From contig JAKBUF010000003.1 of NCBI GenBank assembly GCA_021844025.1, forward strand, positions 1-49,887: a stretch of DNA of 49,887 nt, read 5' to 3'. Below, piece after piece: positions 1 through 8,033 of the stretch. The position numbers and the translations under genes were made by a program. Position 1 is the stretch's first letter, and every line of letters starts with the position of its first letter. The notes beneath the pieces were generated by a model. It had not been told where the DNA came from. It made no database searches and worked only from the letters and a program-made list of their open reading frames with translations. This stretch comes from a bacterium (GTDB taxonomy: Bacteria > Patescibacteriota > Minisyncoccia > UBA6257 > JAGOQP01).

Positions 1-81
1 CAATCGAAGCTCTTTATTGATGATGGGGAGTACCCATCTAAGTCGTTCTTCTTGTATTGTTTGTGCCATAGCTATAGCCAT
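1..81 (-). CDS. N-terminal fragment, possible transposase/integrase
   Basis: An open frame on the minus strand starts at ATG 81 and runs off the left edge (27 codons visible). The peptide begins MAIAMAQTIQEERLRW and continues VLPIINKELRL, which resembles from memory the N-terminus of helix-turn-helix DDE transposases in CPR genomes; this could not be searched. GGAG lies just upstream of the start, closer than ideal; ATG 69 is an alternative start. It is transcribed divergently from rnpB. Function is tentative. Confidence 0.4.
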   Translation of the reverse strand, partial: MAIAMAQTIQEERLRWVLPIINKELRL

Positions 82-134
82 TTCTCCATTCTAGGAGAAA
101 ACCGCCATATGTCCTTGCACATTACCCTCGTTTA

Positions 135-163
135 TTGACACTTCTTGTATTTTTTGGTATTTT
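135..163 (+). promoter_or_regulatory. rnpB promoter
   Basis: TTGACA at 135-140, a 17-bp spacer and TATTTT at 158-163 place transcription start near 170, exactly where the 5' strand of the RNase P P1 helix begins. Confidence 0.75.
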
Positions 164-169
164 ACTTTT

Positions 170-693
170 GGCACGCAGGATGACATTGCCACTTTATAGT
201 GGTAAGGAAAGTCCGGACACTTATACGCATCTCACCAAGGTAAGATGCTTGGAAATGATCAATTTCCAATTTCCAATTTTCATTCAATTTTTTAATTATA
301 TAATTTTAAAATTTATTGATCATTGGTCATTGACCATTGAAAATTTAACAAGTATTGAACTTTCGTGAGGTGCGTAACGTGTAGTGGGTAACTCCCACCC
401 AACGAAAGTTGAGAGGTGCGAACAGAGACGGGTGTATTTGAAAGAATACATCCACCCTTTGGAGCTTTATGCGAAAAAGGGTGTAGTCCTTGTGGTAACA
501 TAAGGAGTGAAACGGCAAAATCCTTACATGAGTGCAAGACCGTATCCAGCTCCACTTTTGGGAGTATAGAATTTATTTTCAAAAGTGGGGCTGGGTGAGT
601 CGCTTGAGCCTGAGAGTAATTGAAGGCCTAGATAAATTGTCATCTATCCACATCTTTTGATGCGGTGGACAGAATCCGGCTTACATGCGTGCC
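170..693 (+). ncRNA. rnpB: RNase P RNA (bacterial type A-like) with AT-rich insertion
   Basis: Catalytic RNA of RNase P, which removes tRNA 5' leaders. Seen: the P4 strands GGAAAGTCCGGAC (206-218) and GACAGAATCCGGC (668-680); the conserved core GTGCGAACAGAGAC (about 416-429); CGGCAAAATCC near 512; CGCTTGAGCC near 601; GGCCTAGATAAATT near 625. GGCACGCA at 170-177 pairs with TGCGTGCC at 686-693 to form P1, which sets both ends; a T-rich run follows. The P8-like hairpin GTGGGTAACTCCCAC lies near 395-410. Between P4/P5 and P8 (about 221-370) there are roughly 140 extra bases: a short hairpin at 228-246 and an AT-rich arm like the intergenic repeats elsewhere in the window. Confidence 0.92.
241..366 (+). 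repeat. AT-rich hairpin insertion inside rnpB (repeat family B)
   Basis: The left part repeats the pattern AATTTCCAATTT; the right part has ATTGATCATTGGTCATTG and then ATTGAAAATT, giving an imperfect long hairpin. The style closely matches the intergenic hairpin at 27160-27265 (AATTTTCATTAAATTTTTTAA with ATTGAAAATTCATTG). Here it is located inside the catalytic RNA rather than between genes. Confidence 0.6.
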
Positions 694-733
694 GGTTTTT
701 GTTTTTTATATTTTCTTATGATATTTTTGTAAT

Positions 734-1144
734 ATGTCATTCCAGTCAAAGCGGGATCATTTTTTTGAAAACTTTTGGCGCTACACCACTAACGTGTGGA
801 CGTTGGTGTGTATTGGTATTGTATTGCTCGATTTCTTTACGAACGGTTCGTATCACTATTTGGTTGCTCCAGCCTCTGTTATATACGGATCTCTGCTCAG
901 TATTTTTGTGGGAACCAAGGAGTTTAATCGGTGGTTTGAACGCGATGGATCCGGAAGACACCCCGGAGAGATTTTCGTGGCAGCGTGGAGTGCGGTGTTT
1001 GTATTTTTGATTATTATTTCATTGTGGCTTGGTAATTCTTTTGTGATTTCCTCTGATGTTATTTCTATATATATTATGGTTTTGACGGTGTTTGCTATTA
1101 CTCAGAGTTCAAAACAGTTATATACCAAAAAGAAAAAGCGTTAG
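734..1144 (+). CDS. Small membrane protein of unknown function
   Basis: Predicted 136-aa membrane protein. Hydrophobic segments lie at about 20-36, 42-58, 82-102 and 108-125, with a basic C-terminus ending KKKKR, so about four membrane helices with a cytosolic tail. A -10-like TATGAT at 717-722 sits 11 nt before the ATG, so transcription may start almost at the start codon just after the rnpB terminator. No enzyme motif is recognised. It ends before a strong terminator and so forms its own unit. Confidence 0.65.
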   Translation: MSFQSKRDHFFENFWRYTTNVWTLVCIGIVLLDFFTNGSYHYLVAPASVIYGSLLSIFVGTKEFNRWFERDGSGRHPGEIFVAAWSAVFVFLIIISLWLGNSFVISSDVISIYIMVLTVFAITQSSKQLYTKKKKR

Positions 1145-1197
1145 GCCTTACCATATTAAACGGGGTTTACTTAATAAAGTATTTGTGTTAGATTTAT

Positions 1198-1225
1198 AAA
1201 ACCACTTTTTTGGGTGGTTTTATTT
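1198..1225 (+). terminator. Intrinsic terminator
   Basis: AAACCAC pairs with GTGGTTT around a short T/G loop and is followed by a T-rich run. It ends the 734-1144 transcript. Confidence 0.8.
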
Positions 1226-1278
1226 GTTCTTTAAATTAATTACTTATTTTTCTCATAACTTTTCAGGAGACACTCATT

Positions 1279-1941
1279 ATGAATATGAGTAAGATGGGAA
1301 GTAAAAATGTTCAGAATGCTGTTAAAAAAACTTATGAGGATGCACTTCGTGAGTTTGAAGACGGTATTATTGGACAAGATGTATGGTCCTTTTTATTTAC
1401 TGCGGCGGGATTACCGATTCCTCCCGGGTTGGTTAAAAAAACTCTTCCTCACTCTCAAGATCTAAAAGGCATAAAGAGAGAAAACGGAGAAATGATAATA
1501 ACCACAATCGGGAATATTAAAAACGGTATTTCCATAAATGGATTGTTTTGGGGGAGGCTCGGTGTCTCTTTTAAAAATAATTTTTCCATTGATGGGCCGT
1601 CATGGAGGCGGTATTTACAAACTGGTTTTGCTCACGAAGTTGGTATCTTTGTTGGAAATCCTGCAGGAGTAGGAAAGGGGCTTGATCTCACTATTCATAG
1701 AGGAACACTTCTTGGCGATGATCACTTTGTCCCGTTCTCTGGATTGCAAGTAATTCCAGAGTCTGTCCACTATCTGTTAAAGGGTGAGTTTCTAAATAAA
1801 AATCACGTCGTTTTATGTAATGATGTTTTTAGGAAAAACGTGATGATCGGAGGTGGAGATTCTCACCTTAAAATGTATGACAAAGGAGTTTGTCCCCATG
1901 TCGTTTCATTGGGGAAAATGAGGAAGGTGTTTATAGATTGA
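1279..1941 (+). CDS. Hypothetical soluble protein
   Basis: 220-aa protein with no signal peptide or membrane segment. I recognise no family. Visible features are a basic, helical first 30 residues (KNVQNAVKKTYEDALREFEDG), a Gly-rich mid-section (VGNPAGVGKGLDL, not a proper Walker A) and a C-terminal His/Cys patch (DKGVCPHVVSLGK). AGGAG at about 1266-1270 precedes ATG 1279 at good spacing; ATG 1285 is the alternative. This Shine-Dalgarno use is unlike the neighbouring core genes. It is a single-gene unit ending in a hairpin terminator, probably accessory. Confidence 0.6.
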   Translation: MNMSKMGSKNVQNAVKKTYEDALREFEDGIIGQDVWSFLFTAAGLPIPPGLVKKTLPHSQDLKGIKRENGEMIITTIGNIKNGISINGLFWGRLGVSFKNNFSIDGPSWRRYLQTGFAHEVGIFVGNPAGVGKGLDLTIHRGTLLGDDHFVPFSGLQVIPESVHYLLKGEFLNKNHVVLCNDVFRKNVMIGGGDSHLKMYDKGVCPHVVSLGKMRKVFID

Positions 1942-1973
1942 AAAAACCCGGGGAGCAATCCTCGGGTGTTTTT
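1941..1973. terminator. Bidirectional terminator
   Basis: ACCCGGGGA pairs with TCCTCGGGT around a GCAA loop, with A-rich and T-rich flanks. It can end both the plus gene at 1279 and the convergent minus gene at 2000. Confidence 0.8.
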
Positions 1974-1999
1974 ATAAAATATTGTACGACTGAAAAATT

Positions 2000-2212
2000 T
2001 TATTTTTCTTTTTCAATCTGTTCTTTAATATACAATCCCCAGCTTTCCGTTTCTTTTTTGTTTGCTTCTAGTTTAGCGAGTTCTTCAAGAATATGTTGAT
2101 TTTTATCTTGTGCGTACTTATTTTGCAAATAGGTATAGGTAATGTCTATTTTAGCGAGTGTTTCTTGTGCATCATCTAGGTAATCCTGCAAAATTTCTTT
2201 TTTCGTTTTCAT
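2000..2212 (-). CDS. Small coiled-coil hypothetical protein
   Basis: 70-aa, highly charged, almost wholly helical protein (pattern ILQDYLDDAQETLAKI, then EELAKLEANKKETE, ending EQIEKEK), probably a short coiled coil. No family is recognised. Support for a real gene: a promoter on its strand at 2242-2270 (TTGCTT, 17-bp spacer, TACACT), convergent arrangement with the 1279 gene, and a shared terminator. It is divergent from the LOG-family gene. Confidence 0.6.
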   Translation of the reverse strand: MKTKKEILQDYLDDAQETLAKIDITYTYLQNKYAQDKNQHILEELAKLEANKKETESWGLYIKEQIEKEK

Positions 2213-2241
2213 ATAATTAGTTTAGTGATAATCTAAGGCGC

Positions 2242-2270
2242 AGTGTAGCGTATGTTTTACTTGGAAGCAA
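2242..2270 (-). promoter_or_regulatory. Promoter for the 2000-2212 gene
   Basis: Read on the minus strand: TTGCTT, 17-bp spacer, TACACT. The leader to ATG 2212 is about 25-30 nt. Confidence 0.55.
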
Positions 2271-2294
2271 GTTTTTTTATTCATAATTTTATGG

Positions 2295-2300
2295 TACACT
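2295..2300 (+). promoter_or_regulatory. -10 hexamer of a near-leaderless gene
   Basis: TACACT ends 9 nt before ATG 2310, so transcription should begin within a few bases of the start codon. No good -35 is seen. Confidence 0.5.
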
Positions 2301-2309
2301 AATTTTTAT

Positions 2310-3017
2310 ATGTCACATACGCATCGTAAACGAGTAAACGTTCCCTCTATTCACTTGAATGTTGAGCCGCTGTCTCACAAAGATATTGTGGAAGCTGCTA
2401 AAAAACGTGTTTCTATTGTGAACAAAGAGTTAATAGAAGGAATGGAATTTATTGGTTCGTATCCTAAGTCGGTCACTTTCTTTGGATCAGCTCGATTTAA
2501 CGAGCACAATCCTTGTTATGAAAAGGCGCAGCGCATTGCGTCTATTTTAGCAAGGAAGGGGTATGCAATTGTAACGGGAGGGGGCCCTGGAATTATGGAG
2601 GCGGCGAATCGGGGTTCTTCCGATGTGGGGGGTAGCTCAATTGGTTTTAATATTGTGCTTCCTAAGGAGCAGGTTATGAATCCGTATGTACAGGATCATA
2701 TCGATTTTGAATATTTCTTTACTCGTAAGGTGTGTCTAACTTTTTCCGCGGAAGCATATTTATATTTTCCGGGCGGGTTTGGAACGCTCGATGAATTTTT
2801 TGAGATTCTCACCCTGGTACAGACGCGTAAAATTCCTCGAGTTCCTATGATTTTGGTAGGTGTTGATTTTTGGTTGCCACTCAAACATTTTGTTGAGAAT
2901 TTATTACTTAATACCTACAACACTATTTCTAAAGAAGAGCTTGATCTTTTTGTTATTACCGATGACGAAGATGAAATTGTTCGGTTAGTGACACAAGCTC
3001 CTATGAGGAAAGAATAA
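2310..3017 (+). CDS. LOG-family protein (nucleoside 5'-monophosphate phosphoribohydrolase type)
   Basis: 235-aa cytosolic protein of the LOG/TIGR00730 family, whose studied members release the base from cytokinin riboside monophosphates or AMP-like nucleotides. The two diagnostic motifs are present: GGGPGIMEAANRG (about 90-102) and PGGFGTLDE (about 154-162) in a Rossmann-like fold. The first ~35 residues are a basic extension. The real substrate in this organism is not shown. The start follows a -10 box by only 9 nt and there is no Shine-Dalgarno. It is probably monocistronic. Confidence 0.88.
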   Translation: MSHTHRKRVNVPSIHLNVEPLSHKDIVEAAKKRVSIVNKELIEGMEFIGSYPKSVTFFGSARFNEHNPCYEKAQRIASILARKGYAIVTGGGPGIMEAANRGSSDVGGSSIGFNIVLPKEQVMNPYVQDHIDFEYFFTRKVCLTFSAEAYLYFPGGFGTLDEFFEILTLVQTRKIPRVPMILVGVDFWLPLKHFVENLLLNTYNTISKEELDLFVITDDEDEIVRLVTQAPMRKE

Positions 3018-3041
3018 AATTGAGTTATCGACTTTTTATTT

Positions 3042-3070
3042 TTGTATTTTAAATTTTACTACGGTATACT
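3042..3070 (+). promoter_or_regulatory. Promoter giving a leaderless mRNA
   Basis: TTGTAT at 3042-3047, 17-bp spacer, TATACT at 3065-3070. The predicted start site coincides with ATG 3078. Confidence 0.65.
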
Positions 3071-3077
3071 TACTTAT

Positions 3078-4463
3078 ATGGCACAGCAAAAAAAGAAAAA
3101 ACTTATTCCTGTAACCGATATTGTTCCGTCTGATTCTGTTATTGAACAAAAAACAAGAAAAGAACCCACTCAAGTCATTTTATCTGACGAAGCTTTTTCG
3201 GATGTTTCCGATATAAAAATTGATGCGTTTCGTGATTTTGGAAAATCTTCTCATTCCGCGTCTTCTCGCGCTGCTTTGCAGCCCTTACCCGAATCATGGG
3301 AAACCCCCACTCCTCCACGCCGTAAAAAACGGTCGTATAAAGGAATATTAGCGGGTATGGTAGTGCTCGCGGCTGCTATGTATGTGGTGTTTGGTATTCT
3401 GCCGCGCGTTACCGTTTCCATTGTGGCTAAAAAAATTCCAGTGCAATTACAGACGTCTTTTAGTGTAGTTGCCACCTCATCTATTACTATGACCGACACA
3501 CAAGTGCCGGGTGAAATTGTTACCGAACAAAAAACAAACATTTTTAAATTTCCTGCAACAGGAAAAGAAACCACACAACAAAAGGCCAAAGGTACTGTAG
3601 TGATTTTTAATACTTACAGCACCGCACCACAAGTGTTGGTTGCAACTACCCGTTTGCAGTCTCCCGATGGAAAAATTTTCAGGTTAGTAAATCGCGTGGT
3701 GGTTCCTGGTGCAAAAAAATCCGGTGCAGTTCTTGAACCCGGGAGCATTGAGGCAGATGTGGTCGCGGACCAAACAGGCGCTTCTTATAATATTGATCCG
3801 GTTGATAAATTTACTATACCCGGATTTCAGGGTAGTGATAAATACAACAAGTTTTATGCATCATCAGTTGATCCTATGGCAGGGGGAAGCGATGGCCAAA
3901 CCACCGTTGCTACCAATGATGATGTTGATAAGGCCCAACAAGATGCGGTACAGAAAATGAAAGATAGTATTACTTCAACGATCGCACTTAAAATTCCCAA
4001 CGAGTTTACATACGTGAAGGGATCAGAACAGTTTCAGATTCTTACTAAAAAGGTAGATACTCGTCTTGATAAAGATAATAATTTTACGGTAGCTCTTGAG
4101 GCTCAGGAATCGGTAGTAATTTTTAAAGAAGGGGATATAAAATCGTTATTACAAAAACAGGCTCAGCAGCAGGGGACTATTCCTACCGATTATGCGGAGC
4201 AACAGGGAACTATTACCTATGATCAACCAGTGGTTGATTGGAAAGGGGGTAGTATGATGTTGCCAGTTTCTTATAAGGCCATTTTCTGGAAGCCAATAGA
4301 CGTGAATCAGTTACGCGCTAATATTTTGGGGAAGAATGAATCTGATCTCAAAACAACCGTTCTGTCTTTGCAGGGTATTGATAAGCTAACCGTTTCTTTC
4401 TGGCCGTTTTGGGTGTCTCATGTTCCGAGTTCATCTTCTCGGGTTACTATTACTGTTGAGTAG
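3078..4463 (+). CDS. Membrane-anchored protein with long extracytoplasmic region, baseplate-J-like
   Basis: 461-aa protein. A Lys/Ser-rich cytosolic N-terminus of about 90 residues is followed by one hydrophobic helix (ILAGMVVLAAAMYVVFGIL) and then a long beta-rich region outside the membrane. The segment with GTVVIFNTYS, LQSPDGKIFRLV and DVVADQTGASYNI resembles baseplate-J-like/Ig-like proteins common in CPR genomes; this is inference. ATG 3078 is chosen rather than an in-frame codon at 3042 because the promoter occupies 3042-3070 and the product then starts MAQQKKKK. Possibly a surface or adhesion component. Confidence 0.7.
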   Translation: MAQQKKKKLIPVTDIVPSDSVIEQKTRKEPTQVILSDEAFSDVSDIKIDAFRDFGKSSHSASSRAALQPLPESWETPTPPRRKKRSYKGILAGMVVLAAAMYVVFGILPRVTVSIVAKKIPVQLQTSFSVVATSSITMTDTQVPGEIVTEQKTNIFKFPATGKETTQQKAKGTVVIFNTYSTAPQVLVATTRLQSPDGKIFRLVNRVVVPGAKKSGAVLEPGSIEADVVADQTGASYNIDPVDKFTIPGFQGSDKYNKFYASSVDPMAGGSDGQTTVATNDDVDKAQQDAVQKMKDSITSTIALKIPNEFTYVKGSEQFQILTKKVDTRLDKDNNFTVALEAQESVVIFKEGDIKSLLQKQAQQQGTIPTDYAEQQGTITYDQPVVDWKGGSMMLPVSYKAIFWKPIDVNQLRANILGKNESDLKTTVLSLQGIDKLTVSFWPFWVSHVPSSSSRVTITVE

Positions 4464-4566
4464 ACCCTTATAAAGCTAGAAAGCTAGTATGCACTTGACT
4501 CTTACGCCAAAACAAATGAAAAAACCTTATCTTACCATGAAATCCCATACCTATTTGGTGCGGGGG

Positions 4567-4595
4567 TTGACTTTGTTTTTTATTTCGGCTACTAT
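4567..4595 (+). promoter_or_regulatory. infA promoter, near-leaderless
   Basis: TTGACT at 4567-4572, 17-bp spacer, TACTAT at 4590-4595. The predicted start is about 6 nt before ATG 4608. Confidence 0.7.
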
Positions 4596-4607
4596 AAACT
4601 CTCGTTA

Positions 4608-4835
4608 ATGTCTTTACCACACACCTCTGAAAATTTGGTAAGCGGGGTTATTATTGAAGCGTTGCCTTCCGCTATGTTTCGTGTGAAGGTTGGCGACCAA
4701 ATTGTTCTTGGGCATCTTTCTGGTAAAATGCGCATTCATTATATAAAAGTTATGCCGGGAGATACGGTGTCTCTTCGGTTGAGTCCAGACGGTAAACGGG
4801 GCATTATTATGCGCCGTGGACTTATACGGAAATAA
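4608..4835 (+). CDS. infA: Translation initiation factor IF-1
   Basis: 75-aa single OB-fold protein that occupies the ribosomal A site during initiation. It matches the family in length and in the core [36 protein letters not shown] and the basic end. It leads the run infA-rpmJ-rpsM-rpsK-rpsD-rpoA-rplQ, the usual order. Its promoter lies 6-13 nt upstream, so the mRNA for this initiation factor appears nearly leaderless. Confidence 0.96.
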   Translation: MSLPHTSENLVSGVIIEALPSAMFRVKVGDQIVLGHLSGKMRIHYIKVMPGDTVSLRLSPDGKRGIIMRRGLIRK

Positions 4836-4868
4836 TAATCAATTATATTTTTATTACATTTGTATATT

Positions 4869-4982
4869 ATGAAGGTGAGATCTTCGGTTAAGAAAATTTG
4901 TAAAAATTGCCAAACGGTCCGTAGAAAGGGTCGGGTTCATGTTATTTGTAAGAATGTGAAGCATAAACAGAGACAAGGATAG
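4869..4982 (+). CDS. rpmJ: Ribosomal protein bL36
   Basis: 37-aa protein: [17 protein letters not shown], then a basic stretch ending KQRQG. Zinc-ribbon ligands Cys11, Cys14, Cys27 and His32 are all present, so this is the zinc-binding form. It has the usual length and place between infA and rpsM, and no Shine-Dalgarno. Confidence 0.95.
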   Translation: MKVRSSVKKICKNCQTVRRKGRVHVICKNVKHKQRQG

Positions 4983-4989
4983 AAAACTG

Positions 4990-5097
4990 TATTAAGGGGT
5001 TAGTATTATGTATTAAGATTAAGGAAGATAATAAAATATTAGCCCAAAAATAAAATTTTTTCTTACTACTTACTATATACTACTTAATACTCACTCA
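4990..5097 (+). repeat. Intergenic inverted-repeat text, family C (TATTAAG/CTTAATA)
   Basis: GTATTAAGG and TATGTATTAAG on the left face ACTACTTAATACTCA on the right, giving an imperfect hairpin in the rpmJ-rpsM gap. Related text occurs at 26306-26372, 29727-29765 and 30773-30810. Confidence 0.5.
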
Positions 5098-5098
5098 T

Positions 5099-5482
5099 AT
5101 GCGTTTATTTGGAATCAACATACCAGACCAGAAAAGAATCGACACTTCGTTGACGTATTTCTATGGTATTGGAAGGACAACTGCTCAAAAAATATTACAG
5201 GAAATTAAACTAGATCCTACAAAGCGTACAAAAGACCTTGATCCTGAGGAAACTAATCGTATCAAGGAATATATTGAGAAGCATTTAAAGATAGAAGGTG
5301 AGTTACGTCAGGTTATTCGCTCAAATATTTCTCGTTTAAAGGACATTCAGGCATATCGTGGTATGCGACACGCTCGCAAGCTTCCGGTGCGTGGGCAGCG
5401 TACTAAAACTAATTCTCGTACCGTGCGCGGTAATGTTCGTAAAACAGCGGGAAGCGGAAAGAGAAAAGTAGATCTTAAATAA
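5099..5482 (+). CDS. rpsM: Ribosomal protein uS13
   Basis: 127-aa 30S head protein contacting the subunit bridge and P-site tRNA. Seen: FGINIPDQKRIDTSLTYFYGIG at the N-terminus (family start), GMRHARKLPVRGQRTKTNSRT near the C-terminus and a basic tail. Normal length. Followed by rpsK at 53 bp. Confidence 0.97.
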   Translation: MRLFGINIPDQKRIDTSLTYFYGIGRTTAQKILQEIKLDPTKRTKDLDPEETNRIKEYIEKHLKIEGELRQVIRSNISRLKDIQAYRGMRHARKLPVRGQRTKTNSRTVRGNVRKTAGSGKRKVDLK

Positions 5483-5535
5483 AATTTTAATTATCAATTT
5501 ATTATTTAGTGTTTGGAGATTAGAATTCTACACAT

Positions 5536-5976
5536 ATGGGTAAAAAGAAAGTTATACAAAAATCAGGAGATACTAAAGAAGGCGCGGACCAGAAAGTTTC
5601 CGCAGTTTCTTCTAAAACTGGATCTAAAAAGATAGACTCCGGTTTTGTGTATGTGAATGCTAGTTACAACAACACCGTTATCACGGTTACCGATACAGCG
5701 GGTAATGTTATTGCCTGGTCATCGGCTGGATCCCTTGGATTTAATGGTCCTAAAAAGGCAACTCCATTTGCCGCTTCTAAGGTTGCCTCTACCGTTATTG
5801 AAAAGATAAAAAAATCAGGTCCGTTTTCAGTCAGTATTATTGTAAAAGGAATTGGAAGTGGTCGTGATAGTGCTATTCGTACTTTTGCAACCCAAGGTTT
5901 TGCTATTACTTCGGTAAAAGACGCAACTCCTATTCCGCATAATGGGCCCAGACCCGCAAAGGTTCGTCGGGTATAA
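5536..5976 (+). CDS. rpsK: Ribosomal protein uS11
   Basis: 146-aa 30S platform protein. The core runs from about residue 36 (GFVYVNASYNNTVITVTD) to the typical end TPIPHNGPRPAKVRRV. A Lys/Ser-rich N-terminal extension of about 30 residues is longer than in E. coli. In operon with rpsM and rpsD. Confidence 0.97.
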   Translation: MGKKKVIQKSGDTKEGADQKVSAVSSKTGSKKIDSGFVYVNASYNNTVITVTDTAGNVIAWSSAGSLGFNGPKKATPFAASKVASTVIEKIKKSGPFSVSIIVKGIGSGRDSAIRTFATQGFAITSVKDATPIPHNGPRPAKVRRV

Positions 5977-6009
5977 AACAAACAGATTAAAACACTTGTT
6001 AATCCATCT

Positions 6010-6630
6010 ATGAAATTATTACCAGCAAAAGAAAAAAAGGAGCGCGCGTTAGGAACTAGACTCGGTCTAAAACCGTTTCGTTCGCTGTCTCCTAAGGCAG
6101 CAATGGTACGTCGACCGTATCGTCCCGGTGTTCATGGTTCAAAAAGAGTACGTGCTGGGTCAGAATTTAAACTCCAATTAATGGAAAAGCAAAAGATGAA
6201 GGTTTCGTATGGATTAACTGAAACTCAGTTACAGCGCGTGTTCGAATATGCAATCTCAAACAAAAAAGAACCTGTTTTGAATTCTATTTTAGATAAATTA
6301 GAGTCTCGTTTGGATAGTGTGGTCTATCGTATGGGGCTTGCTCCTTCTCGTATTGTGGGGCGTCAGCTAGTTAATCACGGACATTTCATGGTTAATGGAA
6401 GAAAAGTTACTATTCCTTCATATCATGTGCGAGTAGGTGATGTGGTGTCTGTACGAGAATCAAGTAAGACCATGCCCCTTTTTAAAGATCTCAAGAACAC
6501 TCTTAAAGGAAACAAGGAATCATGGATTAAGGTGAATGAACAGGAAATTACTGGTACCGTTGTAGCAAAGCCCGAACATATTGAGTTACCGTTCAACCTA
6601 AATTTGGTGGTTGACTACTATGCCCGGTAA
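6010..6630 (+). CDS. rpsD: Ribosomal protein uS4
   Basis: 206-aa 30S assembly protein and usual regulator of the alpha operon. The S4 RNA-binding domain is visible (LDSVVYRMGLAPSRIVGRQLV, then VNHGHFMVNGRKVTIPS). Normal length. The N-terminal zinc cysteines of some S4 proteins are absent (C-minus form). Confidence 0.97.
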   Translation: MKLLPAKEKKERALGTRLGLKPFRSLSPKAAMVRRPYRPGVHGSKRVRAGSEFKLQLMEKQKMKVSYGLTETQLQRVFEYAISNKKEPVLNSILDKLESRLDSVVYRMGLAPSRIVGRQLVNHGHFMVNGRKVTIPSYHVRVGDVVSVRESSKTMPLFKDLKNTLKGNKESWIKVNEQEITGTVVAKPEHIELPFNLNLVVDYYAR

Positions 6631-6754
6631 TACCTATAGAATTTTTAATTTCAAATTTTTAATTTTTAAATAAAATTTAATTTTCAATATTTTAAATTAG
6701 AATTCCTTCGCCGTCCGGGGGATAATAAAAATTTAAAATCTAATCATATATCTT
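6631..6754 (+). other. AT-rich rpsD-rpoA gap
   Basis: 124 bp made largely of AATTTTTAATTT and AATTTTCAATATTT (family B-like), then a short GC-rich piece CCTTCGCCGTCCGGGGG, then AAAATTTAAAATC. The outer AT-rich arms can pair. No promoter can be named with confidence. Confidence 0.4.
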
Positions 6755-7561
6755 ATGGAGCACACATTTTTGAGTAAAAACGTTATTATTCGAACGGTGT
6801 CGGAAAACGAGTCAACTGGCGTGTTCGAGTTATCTAACCTATACACTGGGTACGGAGTGACTTTGGGGAATGCGTTGCGGCGCGTTTTGTTGTCGTCTTT
6901 ACCAGGTGCAGCGGTTACTCAAATTAAAATCAAAGGAGCTAAGCATGAATTTTCTTCTTTAGAGGGAGTTTTAGAAGATGTGGTAAATATTATGTTGAAC
7001 GTGAAAAAAATTCGTTTTGCATTTTTTGCTGATGAGTCTCAGACCCTTACTCTTAAAAAGAAAGGATCTGGAGAGGTTACCGCAGCCGACATTAAAACCC
7101 CTTCACAGGTGGTGATTAAAAATCCACAGGCACACATTGCCACCTTGACTTCACGTGATGCCGAGTTTGATATGGAATTGACTATTGAAAAAGGCTTGGG
7201 ATATGTTCCCGCTGAATTTCGTAAAACTGAGAAGCTTCCCATAGGAGCTATTGCACTCGATGCTATTTTTACTCCTGTGGTAAATGTTAATTTTGAAGTT
7301 TCTAACATGCGCGTGGGAGACCGAACTGACTACAATAAACTTACTCTTACCATTGAAACTGATAAAACTATTACTCCATCCCGAGCTCTTCATAAGGCGG
7401 CAAACATTCTAAAAGATCATTTGCAAATTGTTTCTGAGATTGTAGTTACTGATGTTGAGGGAGCTGTTTCCTCTGAGGGTGAAGTTGCGAAAGAATCGCC
7501 TAAAGGTGGAGAAAAAGAACCAAAGGAGACCAAGAAGAAAACTTCAAAAAGTAAGAAATAA
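6755..7561 (+). CDS. rpoA: RNA polymerase alpha subunit lacking the C-terminal domain
   Basis: 268-aa alpha subunit, which dimerises and scaffolds beta and beta'. The N-terminal domain is intact (GYGVTLGNALRRVLLSSLPG about 30-49; GLGYVPAEF; HKAANILKDHL about 212-222). After about residue 232 there is only a Glu/Lys/Ser-rich tail (ESPKGGEKEPKETKKK). The helix-hairpin-helix alphaCTD that binds UP elements and activators is missing; complete alpha subunits are usually 310-330 aa. The frame ends cleanly and rplQ starts 5 bp later, so this is not an obvious frameshift. Confidence 0.95.
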   Translation: MEHTFLSKNVIIRTVSENESTGVFELSNLYTGYGVTLGNALRRVLLSSLPGAAVTQIKIKGAKHEFSSLEGVLEDVVNIMLNVKKIRFAFFADESQTLTLKKKGSGEVTAADIKTPSQVVIKNPQAHIATLTSRDAEFDMELTIEKGLGYVPAEFRKTEKLPIGAIALDAIFTPVVNVNFEVSNMRVGDRTDYNKLTLTIETDKTITPSRALHKAANILKDHLQIVSEIVVTDVEGAVSSEGEVAKESPKGGEKEPKETKKKTSKSKK

Positions 7562-7566
7562 AGATC

Positions 7567-7929
7567 ATGAAACACTTACAGAAAACAAAAAAGAAATTTG
7601 GACGCAAACGAGGACAACGTCAAGCGTTTATTAAAAATTTAGCAAAGAACGTTATTTTAAACGGACGCATTGAAACAACCGAAACACGCGCCAAAGCGAT
7701 TCGCCCAGTAGTGGAAAAATTAGTCACGCTTGCAAAAAAACAAACCCTCGCTTCGTTACGTTTATTAATCTCTCGTGTTTCAAAGGAAGCTGCGACTAAA
7801 TTATATTATGAACTAGCTCCCGCATATAAAAATCGTGCAGGAGGGTATATGCGTATCACCAAACTTTCAAAAACTAGAAAAGGGGACAGCGCCCCGATTG
7901 CAGTGTTGGAGTTTGTGGATACGAAGTAA
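7567..7929 (+). CDS. rplQ: Ribosomal protein bL17
   Basis: 120-aa 50S protein near the exit tunnel. Seen: FGRKRGQRQAFIKNLAKNVI, GRIETTETRAKAIRPVVEKL and the end FVDTK. Normal bacterial length. Starts 5 bp after rpoA, the usual end of the alpha operon. Confidence 0.96.
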   Translation: MKHLQKTKKKFGRKRGQRQAFIKNLAKNVILNGRIETTETRAKAIRPVVEKLVTLAKKQTLASLRLLISRVSKEAATKLYYELAPAYKNRAGGYMRITKLSKTRKGDSAPIAVLEFVDTK

Positions 7930-7965
7930 TTATATAGTTTTTTGTGAATGGCGCGCATGCGTCAA

Positions 7966-7994
7966 TTGACAAGGTTTGTTTTTTTGTCTACTAT
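7966..7994 (+). promoter_or_regulatory. tuf promoter
   Basis: TTGACA at 7966-7971, 17-bp spacer, TACTAT at 7989-7994. The leader to ATG 8034 is about 33 nt and AT-rich. Confidence 0.75.
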
Positions 7995-8033
7995 TATCAA
8001 TAATATAAAAAATTAAATTAATCATTAAAACAT

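Noticed and set aside
135-598. ORFs on both strands over rnpB
   Set aside because: They overlap clear RNase P RNA core motifs.
4489-4608. 39-codon ORF ending in TAATG at the infA start
   Set aside because: It contains the infA -35/-10 and has no start signal; coupling is possible but chance is more likely.
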